DNA of 57,181 nt from Bacillota bacterium (GCA_016278515.1 JADQBR010000001.1:1-57181), one strand, 5' to 3'. Counted from the first letter of the stretch, positions 27,614 to 36,549 are shown. Notes: generated by a model not told the origin, from the letters alone. A program made the numbers and translations.

Positions 27614-28663
27614 ATGAAGACAAAACTAATTAGAGTGCGGCCTGATGTCCCTGATATCAACAAACTTTCCCAGGCTGCGAAAATCATAAAAAAAGGTGGT
27701 TTGGTGGCTTTCCCAACGGAAACGGTATATGGCTTAGGTGCAAATGCATTAAACGAGAAGGCCCTGAGAAAGATTTTTTGGGCAAAGGGAAGACCTGCCG
27801 ACAATCCGCTAATAGTACATATTTCACGGTTTAGGGATATCAGGCTGATAACCAATTATCTGCCTGTAGGTGCCAAGGAACTAATGAAAAGGTTTTGGCC
27901 GGGTCCTCTAACCCTTGTTTTGCCACGCCACCCGCGGGTGCCGGGAATTGTTTCGGCAGGTCTTAACACAGTAGCCGTTAGAATGCCTGATCATCCGGTA
28001 GCCAGAGGACTAATAAGAGCTAGTAAACTTCCTATTGCAGCGCCTAGCGCAAATTTATCAGGCAAACCTAGTCCTACATTAGCTAGTCATGTACTTAAGG
28101 ACTTAGCAGGCAAGATTGATGCGGTGTTGGACGGGGGTAAGTGTGATGTGGGAGTAGAATCGACTGTGCTAGATTTAACAGGTGAGACACCACTGGTCTT
28201 ACGGCCCGGTGGAGTTACATTGGAACAATTAAAAGAAGTGCTAAGTAAAGTAAGTATTGACCCTGCCTTTGAAACAGGCAGCGCACCAAAAGCGCCGGGG
28301 ATGAAATACACTCATTATGCGCCCAATGGAGATTTGATCTTAGTGAGCGGGGAAGACGAAGCTGTTCAACAGGGCATTATTAGATTATCCCAAGATTATG
28401 GACAGAAGAATCTTAGTATCGCCATATTATCCGCTGAGGAACATCTGTTTAAATATAAACAAGAGGCGAAACATCAACTGCTAATGTCCTTAGGGCCGGC
28501 AAAATCGCCGGAAGTTGCCGCAAATAGACTTTACGATGCCCTGCGTCAGTGTGATCAGCAAAAAATTTCCGTCATTTTATGTGAAGCCTACCCTAAGACC
28601 GGAATAGGTATGGCGTTAATGAACCGCTTAGAAAAGGCTGCTTTAGAAGTGATAAATGTCTAG
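27614..28663 (+). CDS. tsaC: L-threonylcarbamoyladenylate synthase (Sua5/YwlC type)
   Basis: 349 aa: an N-terminal YrdC domain (about 10-200) and a C-terminal Sua5 domain (about 225-345). Makes threonylcarbamoyl-AMP from threonine, bicarbonate and ATP for the tRNA t6A37 modification. Core strings: GGLVAFPTETVYGLGANAL, KGRPADNPLIVHI, APSANLSGKPSPTLASHV and APGMKYTHYAP, the linker region typical of the long form. This opens the conserved tsaC, mntP, ywlE, rpiB, ywlG series, with an extra ZIP transporter gene placed second. Confidence 0.96.
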   Translation: MKTKLIRVRPDVPDINKLSQAAKIIKKGGLVAFPTETVYGLGANALNEKALRKIFWAKGRPADNPLIVHISRFRDIRLITNYLPVGAKELMKRFWPGPLTLVLPRHPRVPGIVSAGLNTVAVRMPDHPVARGLIRASKLPIAAPSANLSGKPSPTLASHVLKDLAGKIDAVLDGGKCDVGVESTVLDLTGETPLVLRPGGVTLEQLKEVLSKVSIDPAFETGSAPKAPGMKYTHYAPNGDLILVSGEDEAVQQGIIRLSQDYGQKNLSIAILSAEEHLFKYKQEAKHQLLMSLGPAKSPEVAANRLYDALRQCDQQKISVILCEAYPKTGIGMALMNRLEKAALEVINV

Positions 28664-28754
28664 GGCGCTTTGATTAATGTTTGCGGGTTATATAAAGCAA
28701 GTCAATAGAATAGGTTATTAGCAAGGCGCAAAACAAAAGCATGTGAGGGGAAAT

Positions 28755-29480
28755 ATGGAGATACTGGTGCTCAGTTTGCTGGCAGGTCTTGCAACAACCT
28801 TTGGTGGGTTATTAGTAGTGATTCAGCCTAGTTTTAGCGAAAAGGCTTTAGCTGCTTTGTTGGGCGGAGCCGGCGGCGTTATGGCTGGGGTAGCCCTTAT
28901 GGATTTATTGCCTTCGGCCTGGAAACTAGGCGGGATAGCCTCAGCAATAGAGGGATTTAGTTTAGGCATATTATTCATTTTTTTATTGGATCGCCTTTTT
29001 TCTTTTTTTATGCCTGCTTCTCATGGGGAAAGAAACAGTTTTTACCTATTGAATATGGGATATTTAATCGCAGTTGGGATAGCCCTTCATGATTTGCCTG
29101 AAGGAATAGCCATCGCAGTGGGGTATGCTGCCGAAAGCCAGCTGGGACTTATATTAGTCGTTGCCATAGCCTTACACAACATACCCGAGGGCATGGCGAC
29201 TGCAGCCCCCCTGCTAATGGGAGGGATGAGCAGTAAGAGGATTATGATTATCAATGGTATTGTAAGTTTGTTTACGCCCATGGGTACCATTATCGGGTTA
29301 ATGCTTTTGAAAATTTCACCGCATTTAATCGCATTGTTATTGGCCACAGCTGCCGGTGCCATGACTTATATTGTGCGTTTTGAATTAATACCTGAGTCTC
29401 GGAGAAGACATCCTAATTATTCGCTGCTGGGTGTGTTTATTGGTATTGCTTTAAGTATGATGCTGGCAATTTCCCATTAG
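28755..29480 (+). CDS. ZIP family metal transporter
   Basis: 241 aa with about eight hydrophobic segments. The two metal-site helices read HDLPEGIAIAVGY and HNIPEGMATAAPLL, the HNxPEG signature of ZIP importers of zinc and other divalent metals. ATG 28755 has GAGGGG upstream; GTG 28743 is less likely. It lies directly ahead of the manganese exporter mntP, so metal import and export genes are side by side, though a structured gap separates them. Confidence 0.92.
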   Translation: MEILVLSLLAGLATTFGGLLVVIQPSFSEKALAALLGGAGGVMAGVALMDLLPSAWKLGGIASAIEGFSLGILFIFLLDRLFSFFMPASHGERNSFYLLNMGYLIAVGIALHDLPEGIAIAVGYAAESQLGLILVVAIALHNIPEGMATAAPLLMGGMSSKRIMIINGIVSLFTPMGTIIGLMLLKISPHLIALLLATAAGAMTYIVRFELIPESRRRHPNYSLLGVFIGIALSMMLAISH

Positions 29481-29530
29481 GGTACTAAAATGTAAGAATT
29501 TTGCACGGCATTGGGGGCAAACTATTTTGT

Positions 29531-29606
29531 GAGGCGATGAATTATCGGCGGGGGTTTTGCGGTAGTATTTATCCGATAGCTGGCCGTCGCTAAGACTCCC
29601 GCCTCG
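29531..29606 (+). other. Large structured element upstream of mntP
   Basis: GGCGGGGGTTTTGCG (about 29557-29571) can pair with CGCTAAGACTCCCGCC (about 29588-29603) with G-U pairs and one bulge. GAGGCG (29531-29536) can pair with CGCCTC (about 29600-29605), and TATCGG with CCGATA, the options partly excluding each other. Bacterial mntP genes often carry a manganese yybP-ykoY riboswitch, but I do not see its conserved loops. An insertion-element end is another possibility. Unassigned. Confidence 0.4.
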
Positions 29607-29667
29607 CATTCAGTTGGTAAGTTGGTTAGGATAAAGGTGCTACTTTATAACACAAGGAGGGCAGAAA

Positions 29668-30249
29668 TTGAGTTTTTACACTTTGATGGCATTATCAATA
29701 GCATTAGGTACAGATGCGTTTTCCATGGCTTTGGGTATCGGAACTACAGGTATTCGTATTAGACGCGTACTGGAAATTTCATTAGTAGTGAGCATATTTC
29801 ATGTTTTTATGCCTCTGATTGGATTGCTAATAGGTGCATTTTTAGGGAAAGTTGTCGGTCATGTTGCAACAGTTGTCGGCGCATTAATTGTAATCTTTAT
29901 TGGTGTGCAGATGCTTTGGGAGAGTTTCAAACCACAACTTATTAAGCTAGGTTTGGCCTCAGGCAAGGGTGCGGGAGATACTGCGAAGATGCAGGTAGCT
30001 ACTGGCTTCTGGGCATTATCCATGTTAGCGGGAAGTGTCAGTATGGATGCCCTTAGCGTTGGGTTTAGTTTAGGCACTTTTAAGGCTAACTTGGGTACAA
30101 CCGTCTTGGTAATGGGTATAGTGTCCGGGGTAATGACTGCCGCAGGTTTTCTGTTCGGGCGTCAGTTGGGATCTTGGTTAGGCAGTAAGGCCCAGGCTTT
30201 AGGCGGTATAGTGCTTTTAATAATCGGTGTCAGGCTGTTATTTACATAA
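29668..30249 (+). CDS. mntP: Manganese efflux pump MntP
   Basis: 193 aa from TTG 29668, behind AAGGAGG. Six hydrophobic segments in two repeats. Each repeat has an acidic motif, ALGTDAFSMALGIG near residue 12 and GSVSMDALSVGFSLG near residue 115, the hallmark of MntP/UPF0059. Exports manganese. Matches ywlD in the Bacillus ywlC-G gene order. The long structured leader may be regulatory. Confidence 0.94.
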   Translation: MSFYTLMALSIALGTDAFSMALGIGTTGIRIRRVLEISLVVSIFHVFMPLIGLLIGAFLGKVVGHVATVVGALIVIFIGVQMLWESFKPQLIKLGLASGKGAGDTAKMQVATGFWALSMLAGSVSMDALSVGFSLGTFKANLGTTVLVMGIVSGVMTAAGFLFGRQLGSWLGSKAQALGGIVLLIIGVRLLFT

Positions 30250-30284
30250 GGTGCGGAATCAAAAAGGGAGGGCAGTCATCAGTT

Positions 30285-30740
30285 ATGCTAAGAGTATTAT
30301 TTGTTTGTACGGGAAATACATGTCGGAGCAGTATGGCGGAGGGACTGGCTAAAAGACTTATTAAAGATAAGAGACTAGAGGACAGGCTGTCAGTCTCTTC
30401 TGCGGGCGTAGCCGCGTTAGATGGAGTGCCGGCGGCTGAACAGGCTGTTGGGGTGATGGCTGAGCGGGGGATAGATTTAACGATTCATCGCACTAGGCTG
30501 CTCAAGGACGAATACTGGCGCGAAGCTAATTTGGTGCTAACCATGACAAAGAGGCATAAGGAAGCACTTAAAAACATTGTCCCAGAGGACAAGCTTTTTA
30601 CTTTAGGTGAGTTGGTAGGTATCTATAATAACGTTTCTGACCCTATCGGTGGTTCGCCAGGGGTCTATCGAGAGTGTGCGGATCAACTGGAAGAGCTTAT
30701 CGAACTGCTTATTATGAAACTAATGGAAGAAGAAGCCTGA
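30285..30740 (+). CDS. ywlE: Low-molecular-weight protein phosphatase (YwlE type)
   Basis: 151 aa. The P-loop CTGNTCRS (Cys8 to Arg14) at the N-terminus and the general acid Asp in VSDPIGGSPGVYREC define the LMW phosphatase fold. A Thr two residues before the P-loop Arg side (GNTCRS) fits the protein-arginine phosphatase YwlE, which reverses McsB phosphorylation, more than tyrosine phosphatases; this is from family memory. Position between mntP and rpiB is as in Bacillus. Confidence 0.92.
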   Translation: MLRVLFVCTGNTCRSSMAEGLAKRLIKDKRLEDRLSVSSAGVAALDGVPAAEQAVGVMAERGIDLTIHRTRLLKDEYWREANLVLTMTKRHKEALKNIVPEDKLFTLGELVGIYNNVSDPIGGSPGVYRECADQLEELIELLIMKLMEEEA

Positions 30741-30834
30741 TTAAAAAAGGAATAAGGCGATTTATGTAGAACCGGGAAAAAGTAGTATGGCAGTATAAGA
30801 CTTTTAATTGTGTTTAATAAGGGTGGTGTTACAT

Positions 30835-31281
30835 ATGAAAATTGCTTTGGGTAGTGACCACGGAGGCTTTCAGTTGAAAGAAACGATAAAAGGGTTTCTG
30901 GACAGTTTGGGAATGGAATATAAAGATTATGGCACCATTAATGAAGACTCTGTCGATTATCCGGATTTTGCCTTGGACGTTGCTAAGGCAGTGGCCGCTG
31001 GTGAATATAATAAAGGGATACTTGTCTGTGGAACCGGAATAGGTGTGGGGATTACGGCTAACAAGGTGTCGGGGATTAGAGCGGCGATCTGCGGTGATGT
31101 GTTCTCCGCCAAGGCCTCCCGAGAACATAATGATGCTAATATTCTCAGTCTAGGGCAGAGGGTAATCGGACCCGGTCTTGCGTTAGAAATTGTTAAAGCC
31201 TGGCTAACTACGGAATTTGCCGGAGGCAGGCATCAGCGTAGGATTGATAAGATTAGCGATATAGAGAAAGAGTATAGTTAG
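30835..31281 (+). CDS. rpiB: Ribose-5-phosphate isomerase B
   Basis: 148 aa. Interconverts ribose-5-phosphate and ribulose-5-phosphate. The N-terminal KIALGSDHGGFQLKE and the active-site Cys65 in VCGTGIGVGITANK define the RpiB/LacAB family. ATG 30835 follows GGGTGGTG; upstream in-frame codons give non-family residues. With tal and fba it completes part of the sugar-phosphate network in this window. Confidence 0.96.
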   Translation: MKIALGSDHGGFQLKETIKGFLDSLGMEYKDYGTINEDSVDYPDFALDVAKAVAAGEYNKGILVCGTGIGVGITANKVSGIRAAICGDVFSAKASREHNDANILSLGQRVIGPGLALEIVKAWLTTEFAGGRHQRRIDKISDIEKEYS

Positions 31282-31320
31282 TAACGAGGTTGTTCATATT
31301 CTAAGGAGGTAATCCTGATT

Positions 31321-31860
31321 ATGAGAGAAGTTACTTCTCAACTGGAACAAGCGCTGGCGGTTTTGATGAAAGAGGCTCAACCGGAGCCCGGGGATATTAT
31401 GGTCATTGGCTGCAGTACTAGTGAAGTAATGGGACATAAAATTGGGACAGCGTCTAACGAAGATGTGGCAAATGCCATATATAGGCCAATAGAGGAAATG
31501 TGCCGGCAGTATCAACTGAAGGCTGCTTTCCAATGTTGTGAACACCTTAACCGAGCCTTAGTGGTTGAGAAAGAAACTGCAAAAGATAATAAGCTGGTGA
31601 TAGTAAAAGCTGTACCAAAATCCGGTGCAGGCGGAGCGCTAGCCGGTACTGCCTACAAGAAGTTTAATGACCCGGTGCTGGTAGAACATATCTTAGGCAG
31701 GTTAGGAATTGATATAGGAGACACTTTTATTGGTATGCATTTACAGCCGGTCTTAAAACCGGTGCGAGCCCCAATTAAAAGAGTCGGTGACGCCAATCTT
31801 ACTATGGGATTTAGCAGGCCTAAGTTTATAGGTGGCGAAAGAGCCGCCTACTGCTTATAG
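31321..31860 (+). CDS. ywlG: DUF436 / TIGR01440 family protein (YwlG)
   Basis: 179 aa. Conserved family text: MVIGCSTSEVMGHKIGTASN, FQCCEHLNRALVVE, GAGGALAGTAYKKFNDPVLVE and IGMHLQPVLKP. No catalytic role is established to my knowledge. The gene directly follows rpiB and matches ywlG in Bacillus. In Bacillus glyA stands next; here that place is taken by a palindromic repeat element and then upp. Confidence 0.9.
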   Translation: MREVTSQLEQALAVLMKEAQPEPGDIMVIGCSTSEVMGHKIGTASNEDVANAIYRPIEEMCRQYQLKAAFQCCEHLNRALVVEKETAKDNKLVIVKAVPKSGAGGALAGTAYKKFNDPVLVEHILGRLGIDIGDTFIGMHLQPVLKPVRAPIKRVGDANLTMGFSRPKFIGGERAAYCL

Positions 31861-31866
31861 GAATGC

Positions 31867-32007
31867 TCGAAAAGTCCATCGCAGGTGAGCGGTGAATTTC
31901 TGCGTTGCTCAGTCTGTGAAACTGCTCACGTACGCTACTATGTACGCTCCGCGTCTCGCAGCCTTTGCGCCTTGAACTTCTTGCTCCTGCTACGACGGCC
32001 TTTTCGA
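31867..32007. repeat. ~140-bp palindromic intergenic repeat, copy A
   Basis: TCGAAAAG (31867-31874) at one end and CTTTTCGA (32000-32007) at the other, with further internal complementarity. It shares GCGTTGCTC, CGTAC and GTACGC, CTTG-ACTTCTTGCT and the terminal TTCGA motifs with copy B at 45437-45581. No coding potential. It occupies the ywlG-upp gap. Confidence 0.8.
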
Positions 32008-32044
32008 CCAATTATTTTAATATTATTGGGTTGAGGTGATTATT

Positions 32045-32674
32045 ATGTCGGAAGTGTTTGTATTAGATCATCCGCTTATTCAGCATAAGTTAACTTTAAT
32101 TAGAGACGAGAGAACGGGCTCTAAGGAGTTCCGCGAGTTAGTGGAAGAGGTAGCAATGCTGATGGCCTATGAAGTAACAGTGGATTTTCCTTTAAAAGAG
32201 GTTAACATTAATACACCGGTTGGACCGGTTAAAGCAAAGAAAATTTCCGGGAGAAAAGTTGGGATAGTCCCTATTCTTAGAGCAGGTTTAGGTATGGTTA
32301 ACGGTATGCTGCAACTAATACCGACGGCAAAGGTAGGTCACGTTGGGCTGTACCGTGATCCGGATACCCTGCAGCCGGTTGAATATTATTGCAAATTACC
32401 TACTGATGTTACCGAACGGAATTTGATTGTTATTGATCCTATGCTCGCTACCGGCGGTTCTGCATCTGCAGCTATACAATTTTTAAAAGACCGGGGTGTC
32501 CAAAGCATTAAACTGGTATGTTTAATCGCAGCACCAGAAGGAATAAAAAAAGTCAAAGAAGATCATGATGATGTAAACATCTATACTGCAGCAGTTGACG
32601 AAAAATTAAACGATCACGGCTATATTGTGCCTGGATTAGGAGATGCCGGCGACCGCTTGTTTGGAACCAAGTAA
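32045..32674 (+). CDS. upp: Uracil phosphoribosyltransferase
   Basis: 209 aa. Salvages uracil to UMP with PRPP. Family strings: [41 protein letters not shown], and the PRPP-binding loop [14 protein letters not shown], with [11 protein letters not shown] at the C-terminus. ATG 32045 has GAGGTGAT ahead. Followed by dCMP deaminase and a MazG-like gene, a small pyrimidine salvage and nucleotide clean-up group. Confidence 0.97.
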   Translation: MSEVFVLDHPLIQHKLTLIRDERTGSKEFRELVEEVAMLMAYEVTVDFPLKEVNINTPVGPVKAKKISGRKVGIVPILRAGLGMVNGMLQLIPTAKVGHVGLYRDPDTLQPVEYYCKLPTDVTERNLIVIDPMLATGGSASAAIQFLKDRGVQSIKLVCLIAAPEGIKKVKEDHDDVNIYTAAVDEKLNDHGYIVPGLGDAGDRLFGTK

Positions 32675-32693
32675 GCATGGGGAGAGGATGTTA

Positions 32694-33152
32694 TTGTCGG
32701 AAGATATTATTCGTCCCGATTGGGATGATTATTTTATGGAGATAGCACGGATCGTTCGTACTCGATCCACTTGCACAAGAAGACAGGTAGGGGCAATTGC
32801 CGTAAAAGATAAAAGAATACTAACAACCGGATATAATGGGGCACCCGCAGGTTTACCTCATTGCTCTGAAGTAGGTTGCCTGAGAGCGGAAATGAATGTC
32901 CCGTCCGGGCAGCGCCATGAGCTTTGCCGCGGTCTCCATGCGGAACAAAATACTATTATTCAGGCAGCAGTTTATGGGACCATTATAAAGGGCGCAACAT
33001 TTTACGTTACACATCAGCCGTGCGTGGTTTGTGCTAAGATGTTGATTAATGCAGGAATTGAGCGTCTAGTAATTTTAGACGATTATCCCGACAAACTGGC
33101 TGAAGAGATGTTGAAACAAGCAGCAATAAGGGTGGAAAAAATCCGGATATAG
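32694..33152 (+). CDS. dCMP deaminase family protein (ComEB-like)
   Basis: 152 aa from TTG 32694, six bases behind GGAGAGG; ATG 32688 directly abuts that site and is less likely. Zinc motif HAEQN and PCVVCAKM form the deaminase site, and [28 protein letters not shown] is typical of deoxycytidylate deaminases. An extra Cys/His set, HCSEVGCL and HELC, fits the second structural zinc of the family. Converts dCMP to dUMP for thymidylate synthesis. Confidence 0.93.
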   Translation: MSEDIIRPDWDDYFMEIARIVRTRSTCTRRQVGAIAVKDKRILTTGYNGAPAGLPHCSEVGCLRAEMNVPSGQRHELCRGLHAEQNTIIQAAVYGTIIKGATFYVTHQPCVVCAKMLINAGIERLVILDDYPDKLAEEMLKQAAIRVEKIRI

Positions 33153-33188
33153 TACATGTTTAAACATCTAATTGTGGGGGAGAGTATT

Positions 33189-33500
33189 GTGGAAAAAAAG
33201 ATTGTAGCCTTACCTAGACTAAATCGGTTGTCACCTTCTTTGGAATCAACGGCACTGAAGCTGATGGAAGAAGCAGGAGAATTAGCAGAAGCAATCGGCA
33301 AATTCAGAGGACTCAACGGCGAAGAAACTCGGCTAGAAGAAAAGGAAGCAATGGTGCCGATTACTATGGAATTATTAGATGTGGCACAGACTGCAGTTTC
33401 AATGATGTTTGTCTTGGAAGAGGCCTATGGAATTGATATAGACCAAGCTTTACAGGAACATATAAAGAAACTTATTTCAAAGGGTTATTTGGATGAATAA
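33189..33500 (+). CDS. MazG-like nucleotide pyrophosphohydrolase
   Basis: 103 aa from GTG 33189, behind GGGGGAG. The all-alpha NTP pyrophosphatase core is seen as LKLMEEAGELAEAIGKFRG and MELLDVAQTAVSMM, giving the EExxE and ExxD metal-binding pattern. It would hydrolyse a nucleoside triphosphate to the monophosphate, perhaps a non-canonical or dCTP-like substrate given the dCMP deaminase next door; substrate is inferred. An ATG at 33156 would add 11 residues without a ribosome site. Confidence 0.85.
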   Translation: MEKKIVALPRLNRLSPSLESTALKLMEEAGELAEAIGKFRGLNGEETRLEEKEAMVPITMELLDVAQTAVSMMFVLEEAYGIDIDQALQEHIKKLISKGYLDE

Positions 33501-33515
33501 GCAAGGAGGTAAAGT

Positions 33516-34658
33516 ATGCCGAAAATTCTTACCATCTTTGGTACCAGGCCCGAGGCAATAAAAATGGCACCCTTAGTCAATGCCTTAAGTAAAAACAACG
33601 AATTCGAAACTAAGGTTGCTGTTACGGCACAGCATAGGGAAATGCTGGACCAAGTACTGGGCCTGTTTCAAATAATTCCTGATTATGATTTGGATATTAT
33701 GCAGCATGGGCAGACTCTTAATCAGGTTACCTCTCGGGTACTTAACGGATTAGAAGGAGTACTCAGTAAAGAACGCCCGGACCTGGTGTTGGTCCATGGC
33801 GATACTACCACCACTTTTGTCTCGGCATTGGCCAGTTTCTATCAACAAATACCAGTAGGTCACGTAGAAGCCGGATTACGCACTGACAATATTTACTCGC
33901 CTTTTCCAGAGGAAATGAACAGGAGATTGACCGGATCGATTAGCAATATTCACCTGGCACCGACAGCACAAGCTGCGGCAAACTTAAGGAAAGAAAATAT
34001 TGAAGACAACATGATCTTTATCACCGGCAATACTGTTATAGATGCGCTTTTACAAACTGTGGGCAAAGACTATTCCTTTACTGATCCTAAGCTCATTGAA
34101 GTATTAGAGAATGATAGTAAGATAATACTGCTTACCACCCATCGACGGGAAAATTGGGGACAACCCATGAAGAATATTTTTCAGGCGGTTAAGGAACTTT
34201 TGTCCAAGCATAAAGATATTACGGTTGTCTTCCCCATACATAAGAATCCGCAGATACGTAAATTGGCCAATGAGATATTAGGTAATTTGGCACGAGTAGT
34301 GATGATAGAACCCTTGGATTACCAACCCTTTGCAAACCTGATGAAAAAATCATACATAGTAATGACAGATTCCGGAGGCATGCAGGAAGAAGCACCCTCT
34401 TTAGGGAAGCCTGTACTAGTACTGAGGGATACAACTGAGCGGCCGGAGGCTGTCAATGCAGGGACAGTTTGTCTGGTTGGTACGGATAAGGCCAGAATTA
34501 TGGAGCAGGTATCAGTACTATTAGAAGACCAAGAGCAGTATCGAAAGATGTCTAAAGCTTCTAATCCTTACGGTGATGGCAGAGCATGCGAGCGAATTAT
34601 TGGAGCATTAAGCTATTATTTTGGAACAACGGATAGGCCTGACGATTTTCATCAATAA
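33516..34658 (+). CDS. wecB: UDP-N-acetylglucosamine 2-epimerase
   Basis: 380 aa (MnaA/WecB). Converts UDP-GlcNAc to UDP-ManNAc, the precursor for wall teichoic acid and other wall glycopolymers. Family strings: FGTRPEAIKMAPLV, HGDTTTTFVSALASFYQQIPVGHVEAGLRT, LLTTHRRENWG and MTDSGGMQEEAPSLGKPVLVLRDTTERPEA. Ribosome site AAGGAGG. It precedes the ATP synthase operon as mnaA does in Bacillus. UDP-ManNAc would feed the TagA/WecG-type transferase at 52476. Confidence 0.97.
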   Translation: MPKILTIFGTRPEAIKMAPLVNALSKNNEFETKVAVTAQHREMLDQVLGLFQIIPDYDLDIMQHGQTLNQVTSRVLNGLEGVLSKERPDLVLVHGDTTTTFVSALASFYQQIPVGHVEAGLRTDNIYSPFPEEMNRRLTGSISNIHLAPTAQAAANLRKENIEDNMIFITGNTVIDALLQTVGKDYSFTDPKLIEVLENDSKIILLTTHRRENWGQPMKNIFQAVKELLSKHKDITVVFPIHKNPQIRKLANEILGNLARVVMIEPLDYQPFANLMKKSYIVMTDSGGMQEEAPSLGKPVLVLRDTTERPEAVNAGTVCLVGTDKARIMEQVSVLLEDQEQYRKMSKASNPYGDGRACERIIGALSYYFGTTDRPDDFHQ

Positions 34659-34832
34659 AGGGTGTAAGATTAGTTAAAAATCAGGCGTTTTTCAGTAGGA
34701 AAATGAACTAGGATTATCTCGGAAAAAGAGGAATCCTTGTTTCAAGATAGAATATATCCCACTATGTGTGTATACTAGTAAGTCCTTGGGAAATATTATT
34801 AGCGATACGCGAAGTATTTAAGGAGTGAGCTA

Positions 34833-35090
34833 ATGAAAAAAGAATACTGGAGCTACTCAAGATATGCAAATTTCGCAATGTCTTTCGGTATTACTATGGC
34901 TCTAAGTATTTTTCTGGGCTACTTTGCCGGGAACTGGTTGGACGAGAAGTTTAAGACAGGGCCTTGGTTAATGCTAGTAGGAATTTTGTTAGGAGTAACG
35001 GTATCTTTTAAAACTCTTTTATCGGAGTTAAAGGTATTGGAAAAGACAGAGGACATGATCCCAAAGGATGATGAGGATAAGAAGGAATGA
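34833..35090 (+). CDS. atpZ: AtpZ/AtpI-type small membrane protein of ATP synthase operon
   Basis: 85 aa with two hydrophobic helices and a charged C-terminus. It has the family pattern SRYANFAMSFGITMALSIF and FLGYFAGNWLDEKFKTGPW, followed by a GILLGV helix. Such proteins head many Firmicute atp operons and are linked to Mg2+ supply or c-ring assembly in related species. ATG 34833 follows AAGGAGTG. It overlaps the next gene by 4 bases. In the 174-bp gap before it, a TATACT (34771-34776) is a possible -10, but I see no matching -35. Confidence 0.85.
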   Translation: MKKEYWSYSRYANFAMSFGITMALSIFLGYFAGNWLDEKFKTGPWLMLVGILLGVTVSFKTLLSELKVLEKTEDMIPKDDEDKKE

Positions 35091-35464
35091 CGGGTTTGGG
35101 CCAGTATCAGTTTTCTTTAGCAAGCAAAATCAGACAGATTGTTATTTTGGCTGCTTTCTTTATTGTTATTGCCTACTTATTGGGAATGAGAGTTCTCGCG
35201 TTGGGGGTAATAACAGGGGTGCCGGTAAGTATTATTAACTTTTACCTGGTAATGGATGCCATTAAAGCAAAAGATGATGCTAAAGGGGCCCAAATATTTT
35301 TTATGAAAAGGTTTTTTTACCGGACCCTTATTTCCTTTGCTGCTTTGTTTCTTTCCTTAATAGGCGGGGTTCAATTTATGCTCGGCGTAGCATTGAGTTT
35401 GAGCCTGCAGGTATTTACTCATATTTTAGATGGTATTGGCTTAATTCTAAGCGGAAAGGGGTGA
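35087..35464 (+). CDS. atpI: ATP synthase subunit I-like protein
   Basis: 125 aa with four predicted hydrophobic segments, in the place of AtpI, which assists c-ring assembly. Weakly conserved in sequence, as usual for this family (DUF-like ATP synthase I). It overlaps the previous gene by 4 bases and is 4 bases from atpB. Assignment rests mainly on size, topology and position. Confidence 0.8.
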   Translation: MTGLGQYQFSLASKIRQIVILAAFFIVIAYLLGMRVLALGVITGVPVSIINFYLVMDAIKAKDDAKGAQIFFMKRFFYRTLISFAALFLSLIGGVQFMLGVALSLSLQVFTHILDGIGLILSGKG

Positions 35465-35468
35465 GAGT

Positions 35469-36158
35469 GTGGAAGAGAAGTTGGCAGAATTAGCAAATAT
35501 TATGGACCACTTAAGACCTCATACGGTATTGTACATTGGTAATATTCCGATTTCCTCAACAGTAGTTACCACTTGGATGGTAATGGCGATTTTGACTATA
35601 GCAGTATTTCTTGCAACCCGGAATCTCAGCAGTAAACCTCGGGGTGTCCAGCATCTTTTAGAAATGCTAATCGGCTTCATAGAAGGTCTTTTAGAAGATG
35701 CAATGGATAAAGAAGGTAGAAAGTATTTGCCTCTTATTGCTACCTTGTTCCTGTTTATTCTCAGTCTTAATTTATCATGGTTTATCCCTACGGTTAAACC
35801 ACCAACAATCGACATTAGTACTACAGCCGCATTTGGTGTAACTACAGTAGTCGTAATTCAAATATTTGCGATTCAAAAGAAGGGCATAGGCGGTTACCTT
35901 CACCATTTCACGGAACCGACTATTGCACTAGCACCACTAACAATCATAGAGGAGTTTGTCAAGCCCGTCTCCTTATCCTTGCGTCTGTTTGGTAACATGT
36001 TCGGAGAAAAGATGGTGGTAACCATTCTGTTCATGTTGCTGCCATTGGTTGTGCCCACTCCCGTGATGCTGTTGGGAGTTCTGATGGGGTTCATTCAGGC
36101 ATTTGTGTTCACCTTGTTACCGATTACTTATCTTCAAGCTTTTATCAAGGGGCATTAA
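35469..36158 (+). CDS. atpB: ATP synthase F0 subunit a
   Basis: 229 aa from GTG 35469. A membrane protein forming the ion half-channels. The essential arginine lies in SLSLRLFGNMFGEKM near residue 175, and the C-terminal helix reads GFIQAFVFTLLPITYL. Topology of five to six helices fits. Part of the complete atp operon. Confidence 0.96.
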   Translation: MEEKLAELANIMDHLRPHTVLYIGNIPISSTVVTTWMVMAILTIAVFLATRNLSSKPRGVQHLLEMLIGFIEGLLEDAMDKEGRKYLPLIATLFLFILSLNLSWFIPTVKPPTIDISTTAAFGVTTVVVIQIFAIQKKGIGGYLHHFTEPTIALAPLTIIEEFVKPVSLSLRLFGNMFGEKMVVTILFMLLPLVVPTPVMLLGVLMGFIQAFVFTLLPITYLQAFIKGH

Positions 36159-36227
36159 GCAAATGAGTCACTTTTGGTATAAGGTTTTTAAAGAAAATTT
36201 ATTTATCCTTGAAAGGAGGGGAACTTC

Positions 36228-36455
36228 ATGACAGGTTTAAGTTTTATCGGCGTTGGTTTGGCTATTGGACTAGCAGCGTTAGGGTCTGCACTCGGTCAAG
36301 GTAATGCGTCAGCAAGAGCAATGGAGGGTATTGCCCGTCAGCCGGAGGCTTCCGGAGAAATTAGAACATCGTTACTTCTAGCTCTGGCATTTATGGAAGC
36401 ACTTACGCTATTTTCATTCGTTATTGCTATTTTGATGTGGACTAAGATTGGTTAA
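36228..36455 (+). CDS. atpE: ATP synthase F0 subunit c
   Basis: 75 aa, a two-helix hairpin with the RQP loop (residues 37-39). The ion-binding carboxylate is Glu57 in FMEALTLF. Gln24 in ALGQGNA occupies the position used by sodium-type rings, but the Ser/Thr following the Glu and the Tyr four residues on, both part of the sodium site of Ilyobacter-type rings, are replaced (EALTLF). Proton coupling therefore looks more likely. Ribosome site AAAGGAGGGG is very strong, in keeping with the high c copy number. Confidence 0.97.
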   Translation: MTGLSFIGVGLAIGLAALGSALGQGNASARAMEGIARQPEASGEIRTSLLLALAFMEALTLFSFVIAILMWTKIG

Positions 36456-36549
36456 GGATTAAGCCAAGTTGCTGCGGGCGAATAAGAGATATAATCTTAT
36501 TCGCCCATGTACTATTTACCCGATAACCGGCAAGAGGGGAGGTTAACAC

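Noticed and set aside
29531-29606. yybP-ykoY manganese riboswitch upstream of mntP
   Set aside because: Position is right, but the conserved GGGGAGUAG and CUGUCAACA-type loops are not found; left as an unassigned structure.
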